64,000 nt of DNA, taken from positions 1,178,001 to 1,242,000 of the forward strand of contig NZ_CP140152.1 of the NCBI RefSeq assembly GCF_034479515.1. Reading direction: 5' to 3'. Origin of the DNA: Duganella zoogloeoides. Its GTDB lineage: Bacteria > Pseudomonadota > Gammaproteobacteria > Burkholderiales > Burkholderiaceae_D. A program made the translations under genes and the position numbers. The notes under the pieces are model-generated. The model was not told the origin of the DNA. It did no database searches and saw nothing but the letters and a program-made list of their open reading frames with translations. Positions 26,290 through 34,485 of this stretch are shown one piece after another. Position 1 is the stretch's first letter. The number at the start of each line of letters is the position of its first letter.

Positions 26290-27414
26290 ATGAAGAAAGC
26301 CGCTGGGTTGTTCCGCAGTCTGATGCGCACGTCGATCAAGTCTGCGCGCCAGGGCGTTGCCGTCAACAAGTTGATGACGGCAATGCTGACGCCGACAGTA
26401 AAGCCTGCGCCACCCAGGCGCAAGGTCCGCGCCAAGCCGGCGGCCTCCTTGGCCAAGCCCGTGCGTTCAACGGCCAGGCCGGCGCCGGCGCCCTCCAGCA
26501 TTACTACCGCGCCCGGTAAGTGGCTGACCTCCCATGTCGAGGGCGCCAACGGCCATCGCATGAGCTTCTGGCTCTACCTGCCGCACAACATTCCCGATGA
26601 GGCCTCTACCCCGGGCCTGCCGCTGATTGTGATGCTGCACGGCTGCCAGCAGACCGCGACCCAGTTCGCCCAGGGCACCCGGATGAACCAGTGGGCCGAG
26701 CGCAAGGGCTACGCCGTGCTTTACCCGCAACAGCTGGTCAGTAACCAGGCCCAGCGCTGCTGGAAATGGTACGACCGCGCCACGCAGGAAGGCGGTGGCG
26801 ACGTGCCCACCATCGTGGCCATGATCGACAAGGTGGCGGGCGCTTACGCGATCGACCGCGCGCGCGTGTACGTGGCCGGCATTTCAGCCGGCGCCGGCAT
26901 GGCCAATATCGTGGCCCTCAATCATCCGCACCTGTTTGCTGCCGTGGGCCTGCATTCGGGCCCCGCATTCGGCGCCGGCCACAGCACGATGGGCGCACTG
27001 GGGGTAATGCAGCATGGCGCCGGCCTGCGCGCTGACCTCGCGGTGCAGGAAGTGCTGGCCCGCCACGGCCGCTTCCCCGGCATGCCGACGATCCTGATCG
27101 CGGGCGAGGGCGACAGCGTGGTGCGGCCTATCAACCTGGCCCAGCTGGCGCGCCAGGGCTTGGTCCTCAACGGCCTGGCGCCCGACGCCCCGGCCAAAAT
27201 CACCCACAAGGCGCAAGGCAGCAACGCCCGCCACAACGCCCACCGCATCGACGATTTTTATGACGGCCGCAAACTGCTGCTGCGGGTGGCCCGCATCGAC
27301 GCACTCGACCACGCCTGGAGCGGCGGCGACCCGGCCCTGAAATTCAACGCCAAGTCCGGCCCGGACGCCACCCGCATGATGCTGGAGTTTTTCGCGCGGC
27401 ACCGGCGCGTTTGA
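26290..27414 (+). CDS. PHB depolymerase family esterase
   Basis: This 374-residue alpha/beta hydrolase belongs to the LpqC/poly(3-hydroxybutyrate) depolymerase family. The nucleophile box GISAGAG, the oxyanion region VMLHGCQQTATQF and a C-terminal DHAWSGG (catalytic histidine) are visible. The first about 75 residues are a basic, Pro/Ala-rich linker without a classical signal peptide. The ATG at 26290 has GGGAGGT upstream. It may act on polyhydroxyalkanoate or on an ester such as feruloyl; the substrate is not certain. Confidence 0.85.
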   Translation: MKKAAGLFRSLMRTSIKSARQGVAVNKLMTAMLTPTVKPAPPRRKVRAKPAASLAKPVRSTARPAPAPSSITTAPGKWLTSHVEGANGHRMSFWLYLPHNIPDEASTPGLPLIVMLHGCQQTATQFAQGTRMNQWAERKGYAVLYPQQLVSNQAQRCWKWYDRATQEGGGDVPTIVAMIDKVAGAYAIDRARVYVAGISAGAGMANIVALNHPHLFAAVGLHSGPAFGAGHSTMGALGVMQHGAGLRADLAVQEVLARHGRFPGMPTILIAGEGDSVVRPINLAQLARQGLVLNGLAPDAPAKITHKAQGSNARHNAHRIDDFYDGRKLLLRVARIDALDHAWSGGDPALKFNAKSGPDATRMMLEFFARHRRV

Positions 27415-27417
27415 AAT

Positions 27418-27804
27418 TTACTGTCCGGCCGGCGGCTGCCACAATTCGACCTTGTTGCCCTCGGGGTCGATCACCCAGCCGAACTTGCCGTAGTCGGAAT
27501 CGTCGGCCTTGTCGAGCACCTGGCAGCCTTCGTCGCGCAGCACGGCAAGCAGCGCATCGAGATCGTCCACCCGGTAGTTGACCATGAACGACGCCTTGCC
27601 CGGCGCAAACGGCGCGCCGTCCGCCGCATTGATCGACCAGATGGTGCTGCCGCCGGTCGGTTGTCCCGCGTCGTCGGTCCAGGTGAAGGCAGCGCCGCCC
27701 CAGGTCTGGACGTCGATGCCGAGGTGGCGCTGGTACCAGGCGCGCAAGGCGACCGGGTCTTTTGCGTGGAAGAAGATACCGCCGATGCCAGTAACGCGTT
27801 TCAT
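27418..27804 (-). CDS. VOC (glyoxalase-like) family protein
   Basis: This 128-residue protein has the vicinal-oxygen-chelate fold: paired beta-alpha-beta-beta-beta units, with IGGIFFHAKDPVALRAWYQRHLG at the start and FGWVIDPEGNKVELWQPP at the end. Glutamate at the end is a usual metal ligand. An AGGAGG ribosome site precedes the ATG at 27804. The frame's longer form upstream lacks support. Its 3' end is convergent with the esterase gene. The substrate is unknown. Confidence 0.88.
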   Translation of the reverse strand: MKRVTGIGGIFFHAKDPVALRAWYQRHLGIDVQTWGGAAFTWTDDAGQPTGGSTIWSINAADGAPFAPGKASFMVNYRVDDLDALLAVLRDEGCQVLDKADDSDYGKFGWVIDPEGNKVELWQPPAGQ

Positions 27805-27824
27805 GCCATCCTCCTGTGTCGTGA

Positions 27825-28532
27825 TTACCTGGTCCAGCCGCCGTTGGCGGGCGGGCATTTGGTCGGCGTCCATGTTTTGCTGGTGCCGAATACCGCGTTA
27901 AAGTCGGCGGTGCGGCTCCGGTAGCACGTTGTATGCGGACCTTTTGTGATTCTAGTGTAGCCCACGCCGTCCGGCGCGGTGTAGCGGTGTATGGTTTCCG
28001 CGGTGTCCTTGCCCACGTACGCGCTGGCAATGCCGCGCGCCAGGCGCTCTTCCAGCGTCTCGGGCCGGTCGTCCGGTACACCCTTGGCCTTGCCGAGGAT
28101 TTCCTTGTCGATGTGGGGCAAGTCGCGCCTGGCCTGGATGATGATGGTGTGCGCGCTGCGCTCGGTGGGCGCCTGGCTGATGGCAAACGGGTCCGGTACG
28201 CTGTTCACCGGCAGCGCCGAGGTTGTCGCGTTGGTGGGGACTGCTGGCGCTGGCTCCGGTGCGTTGTCTGCTGGCGCGATGCTGGCGGGCGCAGCCGAGG
28301 TGCGCCGCTGCGGCGCGGCGGCCACCGTCGGATTGCGAGACGGTGCGGTGGCCGCAGTGGGGGCGGGACGCGGCGCGGCTTTCGGCGGCGCCCCATGGGG
28401 GAGCAGCATCAGGATCGCGGAGCGCACGCCAACTGGCGCATGCGTCACCTCGCGCCCCGGCGCCAGGAACAGCCACAACGTCAGGCACTGGATCAGGATT
28501 GCCGCGCTGGCGCCCCAGGCCCGGCTGGACAT
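27825..28532 (-). CDS. Membrane-anchored protein of unknown function
   Basis: This 235-residue protein has one N-terminal hydrophobic helix (about residues 8-25), a Pro/Ala-rich low-complexity stretch (about 50-105), and a C-terminal soluble domain (about 125-235) with HTIIIQARRDLPHIDKEILGK and a pair of cysteines (TTCYRSRT, PTKCPP). I do not recognise a family. It begins 3 nt after the antiporter stop and is probably in that operon, with the soluble part in the periplasm. Confidence 0.7.
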   Translation of the reverse strand: MSSRAWGASAAILIQCLTLWLFLAPGREVTHAPVGVRSAILMLLPHGAPPKAAPRPAPTAATAPSRNPTVAAAPQRRTSAAPASIAPADNAPEPAPAVPTNATTSALPVNSVPDPFAISQAPTERSAHTIIIQARRDLPHIDKEILGKAKGVPDDRPETLEERLARGIASAYVGKDTAETIHRYTAPDGVGYTRITKGPHTTCYRSRTADFNAVFGTSKTWTPTKCPPANGGWTR

Positions 28533-28535
28533 TGC

Positions 28536-29810
28536 CTAGAGGAGCAGGAACGCGGCAGCAGCTACTGCGGTCGGCGCCAGCGCGCCCAGCAGCAGCCCCG
28601 CCATGCCGATCGACTCGTCGTTGAAGCCGCGCCGCAGCAGCGCCACGCCGGCCGGGTTGGGCGCGTTGGCGATCACGGTCAGGCCGCCGCCGGTCACGGC
28701 CCCGGCCATCAACATGTATTGCGCCTGCGGCGAGATGCCGTCGATCAGCGAGCCGAGGTAGGTGAGGGCGGCGTTGTCGGTAATTGCCGTCAAGGCCGTG
28801 GCGCCGAAGAACAGGGCCAGCGGCGACAGGCTCTCGACGATCGGTTGCAACCACCATTGCTGCATGCCGCCCAGCACCACCAGCCCGGCCAGGAAAAAGC
28901 CGACCAGCAGCGCTTCCTTGATGATCAGCGGCGACTGGTAGCGCTGGTACGCGGACGTAAAACCGAGAAACAGCATGAACAGGCCCAGGAACAGCACCGG
29001 GTGGTGGCCGAACACGACCACGCCGGCCAGGAAAGCCAGGTGGATCAGCGTGACTGCCAGCGGCACCGGCGGCGCTTTGTCGATAGTGGCGGTGGCCGTG
29101 ATGCTGTCGTCATTGGCCGCCTTGCCGCGCAGGTGCGGGCGCAGCAGCATGCTCACCACGGTGGCGTTGATGACCACCGCGAGCGCGGCCTTCCAGCCGA
29201 AGGTGCTGGCCATGAAGGCGCTGTCCCACTGCCAGGTCGCAGCCACCATCAGTACCGGCGGCGCCGCGTACGACGTCAGGGTGCCGCCGATGGACACGTT
29301 GACGAACAACACGCCCAGCGCGGCGTACTTGAGCGGCTCTGGCATGCCACGGCGGAACACCAGCGGTGCGAGCATCAGCGCAGCCAGCGTCATCGCGGCC
29401 GGTTCCGTGATCAGCGAGCCGGTCAGCGGTACCAGCGCCAGGCCGAACCACGCCAGCGCCACTTCGGTGCGCACCGGCAGCTTGTGCGAGAGTGCCAGCA
29501 ACAGCTGCTGGACGGCCTCGAGCACCGGGCGCGAGGCCGCCACCACCATCACCGTGAACACGAACAGCGGCTCGGTGTAGTGGCGCGATTCGGCATACGC
29601 GATGGCGGTCTGGCCGCCGTTGGTCAGCGCCATGAACACGATCAATATAAAGGCCCAGAAGCCGAACACGACTTCCACTTCGCCCAGCAAGTGGAACAGG
29701 CCGGCGTGGCGCGGATGGCGGTGCGCCAGCACCTCGAATGATTTGGCGGCAAAGGTGTGGAGCAGGGCCAGCGCGAACAGGATCGCGCCGATGAGTTCGA
29801 TATTTTGCAA
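28536..29810 (-). CDS. Putative Na+/H+ antiporter (Na_H_antiport_2 type)
   Basis: This 424-residue membrane protein has about eleven hydrophobic helices and resembles the putative Na+/H+ antiporter family (pfam07399). Conserved segments include SLITEPAAMTLAALMLAPL and the helix TALTAITDNAALTYLGSL with a buried aspartate. Initiation is at a TTG (29810), with an AAGG ribosome site overlapping the stop of the upstream PheC-AroQ gene, so translation is coupled. The transported ion is inferred from the family name only. Confidence 0.82.
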   Translation of the reverse strand: MQNIELIGAILFALALLHTFAAKSFEVLAHRHPRHAGLFHLLGEVEVVFGFWAFILIVFMALTNGGQTAIAYAESRHYTEPLFVFTVMVVAASRPVLEAVQQLLLALSHKLPVRTEVALAWFGLALVPLTGSLITEPAAMTLAALMLAPLVFRRGMPEPLKYAALGVLFVNVSIGGTLTSYAAPPVLMVAATWQWDSAFMASTFGWKAALAVVINATVVSMLLRPHLRGKAANDDSITATATIDKAPPVPLAVTLIHLAFLAGVVVFGHHPVLFLGLFMLFLGFTSAYQRYQSPLIIKEALLVGFFLAGLVVLGGMQQWWLQPIVESLSPLALFFGATALTAITDNAALTYLGSLIDGISPQAQYMLMAGAVTGGGLTVIANAPNPAGVALLRRGFNDESIGMAGLLLGALAPTAVAAAAFLLL

Positions 29811-29819
29811 AAGAGAACC

Positions 29820-31073
29820 TTAGTTGTTGGTGATTAGTGGCGCCAGCGCTTGCCGCGCGGCGGCGGGACTCAGTGCGGTGGCGTCGAGCGTGCGCAGCGC
29901 TTGCGCGACCTGGTCGTGGCGCGTGGCGTCTGCAAGTGTGGCCTGGTTGGCGGCCAGCGCAGCCAGCAGTTGGGTAGTGATCAGGTCGAGTCTGGGACGG
30001 ATCTCGGCGGCCAGGTCGGGGGCGTCGGCGAAGCGGCCGGCGTGCTGGGCGCTCCAGCGTGCATACAGCTCGCGCTGCACGGTTTTGGAGGCTTCGATCT
30101 GGGCGTGAAACACCGCTTCCACCCGGTCCGCCGGCAAACCGAGCGCGCGGCCTTGTTCGACGGCGGCGGCAATCACCATTGCCTCGCGCGGCAGGTCTTC
30201 GATCGGCGCCTGCTTGTTCCACTTGGCGCGCGCGACCGGTTCAGCCAGCAGCAGGCGCTGGTCGATGGCCTGGCGCAACGGCTCCAGCGTCCACGGGAAC
30301 GCCAGCCAGTGTTCGACATCCCGTTGCAGCGCGCCGCTGGCGAGACGTTCCTGCAACCACTGGTCCACCAGCGTTTTGAAAGCCGGGTCGCGCGGCAGCA
30401 GCATGGCCTTGTCGGCGCTGTCGAACGGCGCCTCCGGGTGCACTGCACACAGTTCACGGTGCAGGCGTTGTTGCAGCCGGGTTTCCATGGCGTCGGTCAT
30501 CATCAGGTCGGCCTTGCCGGCGACGATCTGACCGAAGATGGTCACATTGTCCGGGTAGACCGTCAGTTGTGCACGCGGCGCGTGGCTGCGGGCAAAGCGT
30601 TCATTGGTGCCGCCCGGGTTGACGATCAGGCGCACGTCCGGCTGGTTGATCTGCGCCAGCGTCTGGAAGCGTTGCTGATTTTCGCAGCGCGTGATCGGGG
30701 TTTTGCCGTCGCGCTGGTACGGGATCGAAAACAGGCCATGCTGCTGGCGCTCCGGCGTGATAGAAATGCCGCCCACGGCGATGTCGAACTTGTCGGCATT
30801 CCAGTCGGCCAGCAAAGCAGGCCAGCTGGTAGGGACGATGGTGAGCTTGACACCAAGACGCCTGGCCAGGCCGGCCGCCAGGTCGATATCGAGCCCGAGG
30901 TATGCACTGCTCTGGCCCAGTCGATACGTGTAGGGCTTGTAGTCGGAAGGCGTGCCCACGCGCAGTTCGCCGCTGGCGGTGATGCCGGCCAGCTGCTGCG
31001 CAGGTCCTGCCGATACAGCGCCGGTCGTGGCAGCCAGGAACAGGCAGAGCAGGAATTTTGGGGCGTGCTTCAA
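29820..31073 (-). CDS. Periplasmic cyclohexadienyl dehydratase fused to gamma-class chorismate mutase
   Basis: This 417-residue protein joins a PheC-type solute-binding-fold dehydratase (about residues 30-262) to a secreted AroQ-gamma chorismate mutase (about 265-415). The PheC part shows GELRVGTPSDYKPYTYR, RDGKTPITRC, IVNPGGTNERFA and ADLMMTDAMETRL. The mutase part shows RLLLAEPVARAKWN and PIEDLPREAMVI, then FHAQIEASKTVQ. A signal peptide (KFLLCLFLAATTGAVSA) follows a TTG start at 31073, which lies 80 bp after dnaE2. Together the domains would convert chorismate through prephenate to phenylpyruvate in the periplasm. The antiporter follows after 9 nt. Confidence 0.85.
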   Translation of the reverse strand: MKHAPKFLLCLFLAATTGAVSAGPAQQLAGITASGELRVGTPSDYKPYTYRLGQSSAYLGLDIDLAAGLARRLGVKLTIVPTSWPALLADWNADKFDIAVGGISITPERQQHGLFSIPYQRDGKTPITRCENQQRFQTLAQINQPDVRLIVNPGGTNERFARSHAPRAQLTVYPDNVTIFGQIVAGKADLMMTDAMETRLQQRLHRELCAVHPEAPFDSADKAMLLPRDPAFKTLVDQWLQERLASGALQRDVEHWLAFPWTLEPLRQAIDQRLLLAEPVARAKWNKQAPIEDLPREAMVIAAAVEQGRALGLPADRVEAVFHAQIEASKTVQRELYARWSAQHAGRFADAPDLAAEIRPRLDLITTQLLAALAANQATLADATRHDQVAQALRTLDATALSPAAARQALAPLITNN

Positions 31074-31153
31074 GGCGTGTCCGGAGGTTGGTATTTGGTT
31101 CAATTTTCCAACCGGTATGGTACCGCACTCGGTGCGCTGCGGGTGCGTCGCCC

Positions 31154-34100
31154 TCAATGAAAATCGCGCGACCGCGTGTCGAGCGCGCCCAGCAGGTGGG
31201 ACAGATCCACCAGGCGCTTGGCGACCAGGTGGCGCACATTGTTTTCCGTCTGCCACACGCCATACACGCCCAGCAGTTGCGCGCCCATCACTTCGCGGCG
31301 CTGCTGTTCCACCAGGCTTTTCCAGCAGATCACGTTGACCGTGCCGGCCTCGTCTTCCAGTGTGATGAACACCACGCCCTTGGCCGTGCCGGGACGCTGG
31401 CGCACGGTGACGATGCCGCAACCGCGCGCCAGCTGACCGTTGGTAAAACCCATCAATACGTCCGACGGCGTAAAACGCATCTTGTACAGCCGTTCGCGCA
31501 GGAAAGAGACCGGGTGCCGGCCCAAGGTCAGGCCCAAATGGCGGTAGTCGGCCACCACGCTTTCGGCAGCCGAGGGTGCCTCGAGTTCGATGGCATCTTC
31601 GGTCACGGTGGCCGGGCGCAGCAGGCCCTTGTCCGGTACGCTGGAGGCGGCTTGCCACATGGCCTGGCGGCGGTGGCCGGCCAGCGAGGCGAGGGCGTTG
31701 GCGCTGGCCAAATGGGTCATCTGGCGCGCATCAAGGCCGGCGCGTGCGGCCAGGTCGGACGTGTCGGCAAACGGCGCCACCGCGCGCGCTTCCTCGATGC
31801 GCCAAGCCGCCTCCTTTTCCATGCCATCGACGTTGTTGAGGCCCAGGCGCACGGCCGGCATGCCGTTGGCGGCCGGTTCCAGCGCCGCTTCCCAGGTGCT
31901 GACCACCACATCGACCGCGTACACTTCGACGCCATGGCGGCGCGCATCCTGCACCAGCGCCGAGCGCGAGTAAAAACCCATCGGCTGCGAGTTGAGCAGG
32001 GCGGCCAGGAAGGCTGCCGGTTCGTGGCACTTGAGCCAGCTCGAGACGTAGGCCAGCAGCGCAAAGGACGATGCGTGCGATTCGGGAAAACCGTACTCGG
32101 CAAAACCCTTGATCTGGTTAAAGATGGTTTCGGCAAACTCGGGCGGGTAACCACGCGCGTCCATCCCAGCCTTGAGCTTGTCCTTGAATGGTTGCAAGCC
32201 ACCCTTGCGTTTCCACGCTGCCATGGCCCGCCGCAACTGGTCCGCTTCGCCAGCCGTAAAACCGCCAGCGACGATGGCGATCTGCATCACCTGTTCCTGA
32301 AAAATCGGAATGCCGAGGGTTCTCTCTAGCACGCCCTTGATTTCGTCGTTATGGTACGACACCGGCTCGATACCTTGGCGGCGCCGCAGATACGGGTGGA
32401 TCATCTCGCCCTGGATCGGCCCCGGCCGCACGATCGCCACTTCGATCACCAGGTCGTAAAAAGTTTGCGGCCGCAGGCGCGGCAGCATCGACATCTGCGC
32501 GCGCGATTCGATCTGGAATACGCCGATGGTATCGGCCTGGCAGATCATCTCGTAGGTGGCCGGGTCTTCGGCCGGGATGTCGCCCATCTCGAAACGCTGG
32601 CCGCGTCGCTCGGACACGAGATCGAGCGTGCGGCGGATGCAGCTGAGCATGCCCAGCGCCAGCAAGTCCACTTTCATCAGGCCGACCGCATCGAGATCGT
32701 CCTTGTCCCATTGCACGATGCTGCGGTCTGCCATGGCGGCGTTTTCGATCGGCACCAGCCGGCACAGCTTGGTGTGCGAGATGACGAAGCCGCCCGGGTG
32801 CTGGCTCAGGTGGCGCGGGAAGTGCATCAGCAGGTCGGCCAGGTAGTTCCATTTTTCCACGACCGGCGAGCTGGTATCGAAGCCGCAGTCGAGCAGGCGC
32901 TGTTCGAGGTCGGCACGGCCGCCCCAGCTGTGCGAGGCCTTGGCTACCTTGTCCACCACCGTCAGATCGACGCCAAGCGCCTTGCCCACGTCGCGCAGCA
33001 CGCTTTTCGGCCGGTAGGAAATGACCACGGCGGTGAGCGCGGCGCGCATGCGGCCGTACTTGTTGTACACGTATTGCAGCACTTCTTCGCGGCGCTGGTG
33101 TTCGAAGTCGATATCGATGTCGGGCGGCTCGTTGCGCTCTTTCGACAAAAAGCGTTCGAACAGCAGCGTGTTGCGCGACGGATCGACCTCGGTCACGCCA
33201 AGGCAATAACACACGGCCGAGTTGGCGGCCGAGCCGCGCCCCTGGCACAGGATCTGCTGCCCACGGGCAAAGCGCACGATGTCGTACACGGTCAAAAAAT
33301 AGGCTTCGTATTGCAGGTCGGCGATGATGTCGAGCTCGCGCTCTAACGATGCCTGCACATTGGCGGGGATGCCGTGCGGGTAGCGCCAATGGGCGCCGAT
33401 ATAAGTCTCCTTGCGCAGGTAGCTGGTGGGCGTTTCGCCGTCGGGCACCAGCTCGTGCGGGTATTCGTAGCGCAGCTCGTCGAGCGAGAATGCGCACAGC
33501 CGCGCCAGCCGCACGGTTTCGTCGAGCGCCGCGCGCGGATACAGGTTGCCGAGGCGCACGCGCGAGCGCAGGTGTTGCTCGGCATTGGGTGCGAGTTTGT
33601 AGCCGCACTGCGCCACCGGGATGCCGTGGCGGATCGCGGTCATGGTGTCCTGCAAGGGCTTGTACGAGCGCAGGTGCATGCAGACGTCGCCGGTGGCCAC
33701 TACCGGAATGGCGAATTCTTCGGAAATGCCCTCGATCATGCGCCGGTGCAGCGCGTCGCGCGCGCGGTGGTGCAAGGTGAGCGCGATGCGCACCCGACCC
33801 GGGGCGTTGTGCAGCAGCCATTGGGCGTGCCGCTCCACCTCCTCGTATGGAGCGCAGTAGCGCGGCGCCAGGATGAACTGGCAGTCGGGCAAGCCGCGCA
33901 AATGCACGAGGTCGCCAACGGGCTGGGCGATGTCGCGCGGGCGCACCAGGTACGTGCCCTTGTCGGCGCGCATGCGGCCCACGGTGATCAGCTCGCTCAG
34001 GTTGCCGTAGCCGTTCTTGTTGGTGGCGATGATGATCAGGTTGAACGGCGGGCTGCCGTCTTCGGGCGTGATCGCCATCTGGCTGCCGATCAGCAGGTGC

Positions 34101-34483
34101 AGGCCGCATTCCTTGGCCGCCACGTGGGCACGCACCACGCCGGCCAGGCTGCATTCGTCGGTGATGGCGATCGCGCTGTAGCCAAGCTGGTGGGCGCGCT
34201 GCACCAGCTGCTCGGGCGGCGAGGCGCCGCGCAGGAAACTGAAATTGCTGAACACTTGCAGCTCCGCGTAATCGGGCAAGCCGATCGCGGGAACGCCGCC
34301 GGCGGGCAACCCAGCAGGCAAACCAGCAGGCCAACCAGCAGGCGAACCAGCAGGCGAACGGCCGGGCAGGCCACCGGGAAAATCACCGGGTAGACCGCCA
34401 GCAGGCGGGCCATTGCCTGGTGCTGGCGGCTCAGGTGGCTCAGGCGGCACCGGTGGCACGGGAGGAGTGGGTGGCGTGCTCAT
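31154..34483 (-). CDS. dnaE2: Error-prone DNA polymerase DnaE2 (ImuC)
   Basis: This 1109-residue alpha-subunit-type polymerase works with ImuA and ImuB in damage-induced mutagenesis. The N-terminal PHP domain (ELQVFSNFSFLRGASPPEQL onward), polymerase core (PPDIDIDFEHQRREEVLQY, with the metal aspartates), and C-terminal OB domain are visible. It starts at 34483, only 2 nt after the imuB stop. The first about 65 residues are an unusual Pro/Gly/Ala-rich extension including five 12-bp DNA repeats (34305-34364), and make it longer than typical DnaE2. Confidence 0.95.
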   Translation of the reverse strand: MSTPPTPPVPPVPPEPPEPPAPGNGPPAGGLPGDFPGGLPGRSPAGSPAGWPAGLPAGLPAGGVPAIGLPDYAELQVFSNFSFLRGASPPEQLVQRAHQLGYSAIAITDECSLAGVVRAHVAAKECGLHLLIGSQMAITPEDGSPPFNLIIIATNKNGYGNLSELITVGRMRADKGTYLVRPRDIAQPVGDLVHLRGLPDCQFILAPRYCAPYEEVERHAQWLLHNAPGRVRIALTLHHRARDALHRRMIEGISEEFAIPVVATGDVCMHLRSYKPLQDTMTAIRHGIPVAQCGYKLAPNAEQHLRSRVRLGNLYPRAALDETVRLARLCAFSLDELRYEYPHELVPDGETPTSYLRKETYIGAHWRYPHGIPANVQASLERELDIIADLQYEAYFLTVYDIVRFARGQQILCQGRGSAANSAVCYCLGVTEVDPSRNTLLFERFLSKERNEPPDIDIDFEHQRREEVLQYVYNKYGRMRAALTAVVISYRPKSVLRDVGKALGVDLTVVDKVAKASHSWGGRADLEQRLLDCGFDTSSPVVEKWNYLADLLMHFPRHLSQHPGGFVISHTKLCRLVPIENAAMADRSIVQWDKDDLDAVGLMKVDLLALGMLSCIRRTLDLVSERRGQRFEMGDIPAEDPATYEMICQADTIGVFQIESRAQMSMLPRLRPQTFYDLVIEVAIVRPGPIQGEMIHPYLRRRQGIEPVSYHNDEIKGVLERTLGIPIFQEQVMQIAIVAGGFTAGEADQLRRAMAAWKRKGGLQPFKDKLKAGMDARGYPPEFAETIFNQIKGFAEYGFPESHASSFALLAYVSSWLKCHEPAAFLAALLNSQPMGFYSRSALVQDARRHGVEVYAVDVVVSTWEAALEPAANGMPAVRLGLNNVDGMEKEAAWRIEEARAVAPFADTSDLAARAGLDARQMTHLASANALASLAGHRRQAMWQAASSVPDKGLLRPATVTEDAIELEAPSAAESVVADYRHLGLTLGRHPVSFLRERLYKMRFTPSDVLMGFTNGQLARGCGIVTVRQRPGTAKGVVFITLEDEAGTVNVICWKSLVEQQRREVMGAQLLGVYGVWQTENNVRHLVAKRLVDLSHLLGALDTRSRDFH
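34305..34364. repeat. Five in-frame 12-bp repeats in the dnaE2 N-terminal extension
   Basis: Units of 12 bp at 34305, 34317, 34329, 34341 and 34353 follow the pattern GGCNAACCAGCA on the plus strand and encode repeated P-A-G-L/W/S on the minus strand. Length changes by slippage here would stay in frame. The region precedes the PHP domain, so it is probably a flexible linker. Confidence 0.85.
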
Positions 34484-34485
34484 GC

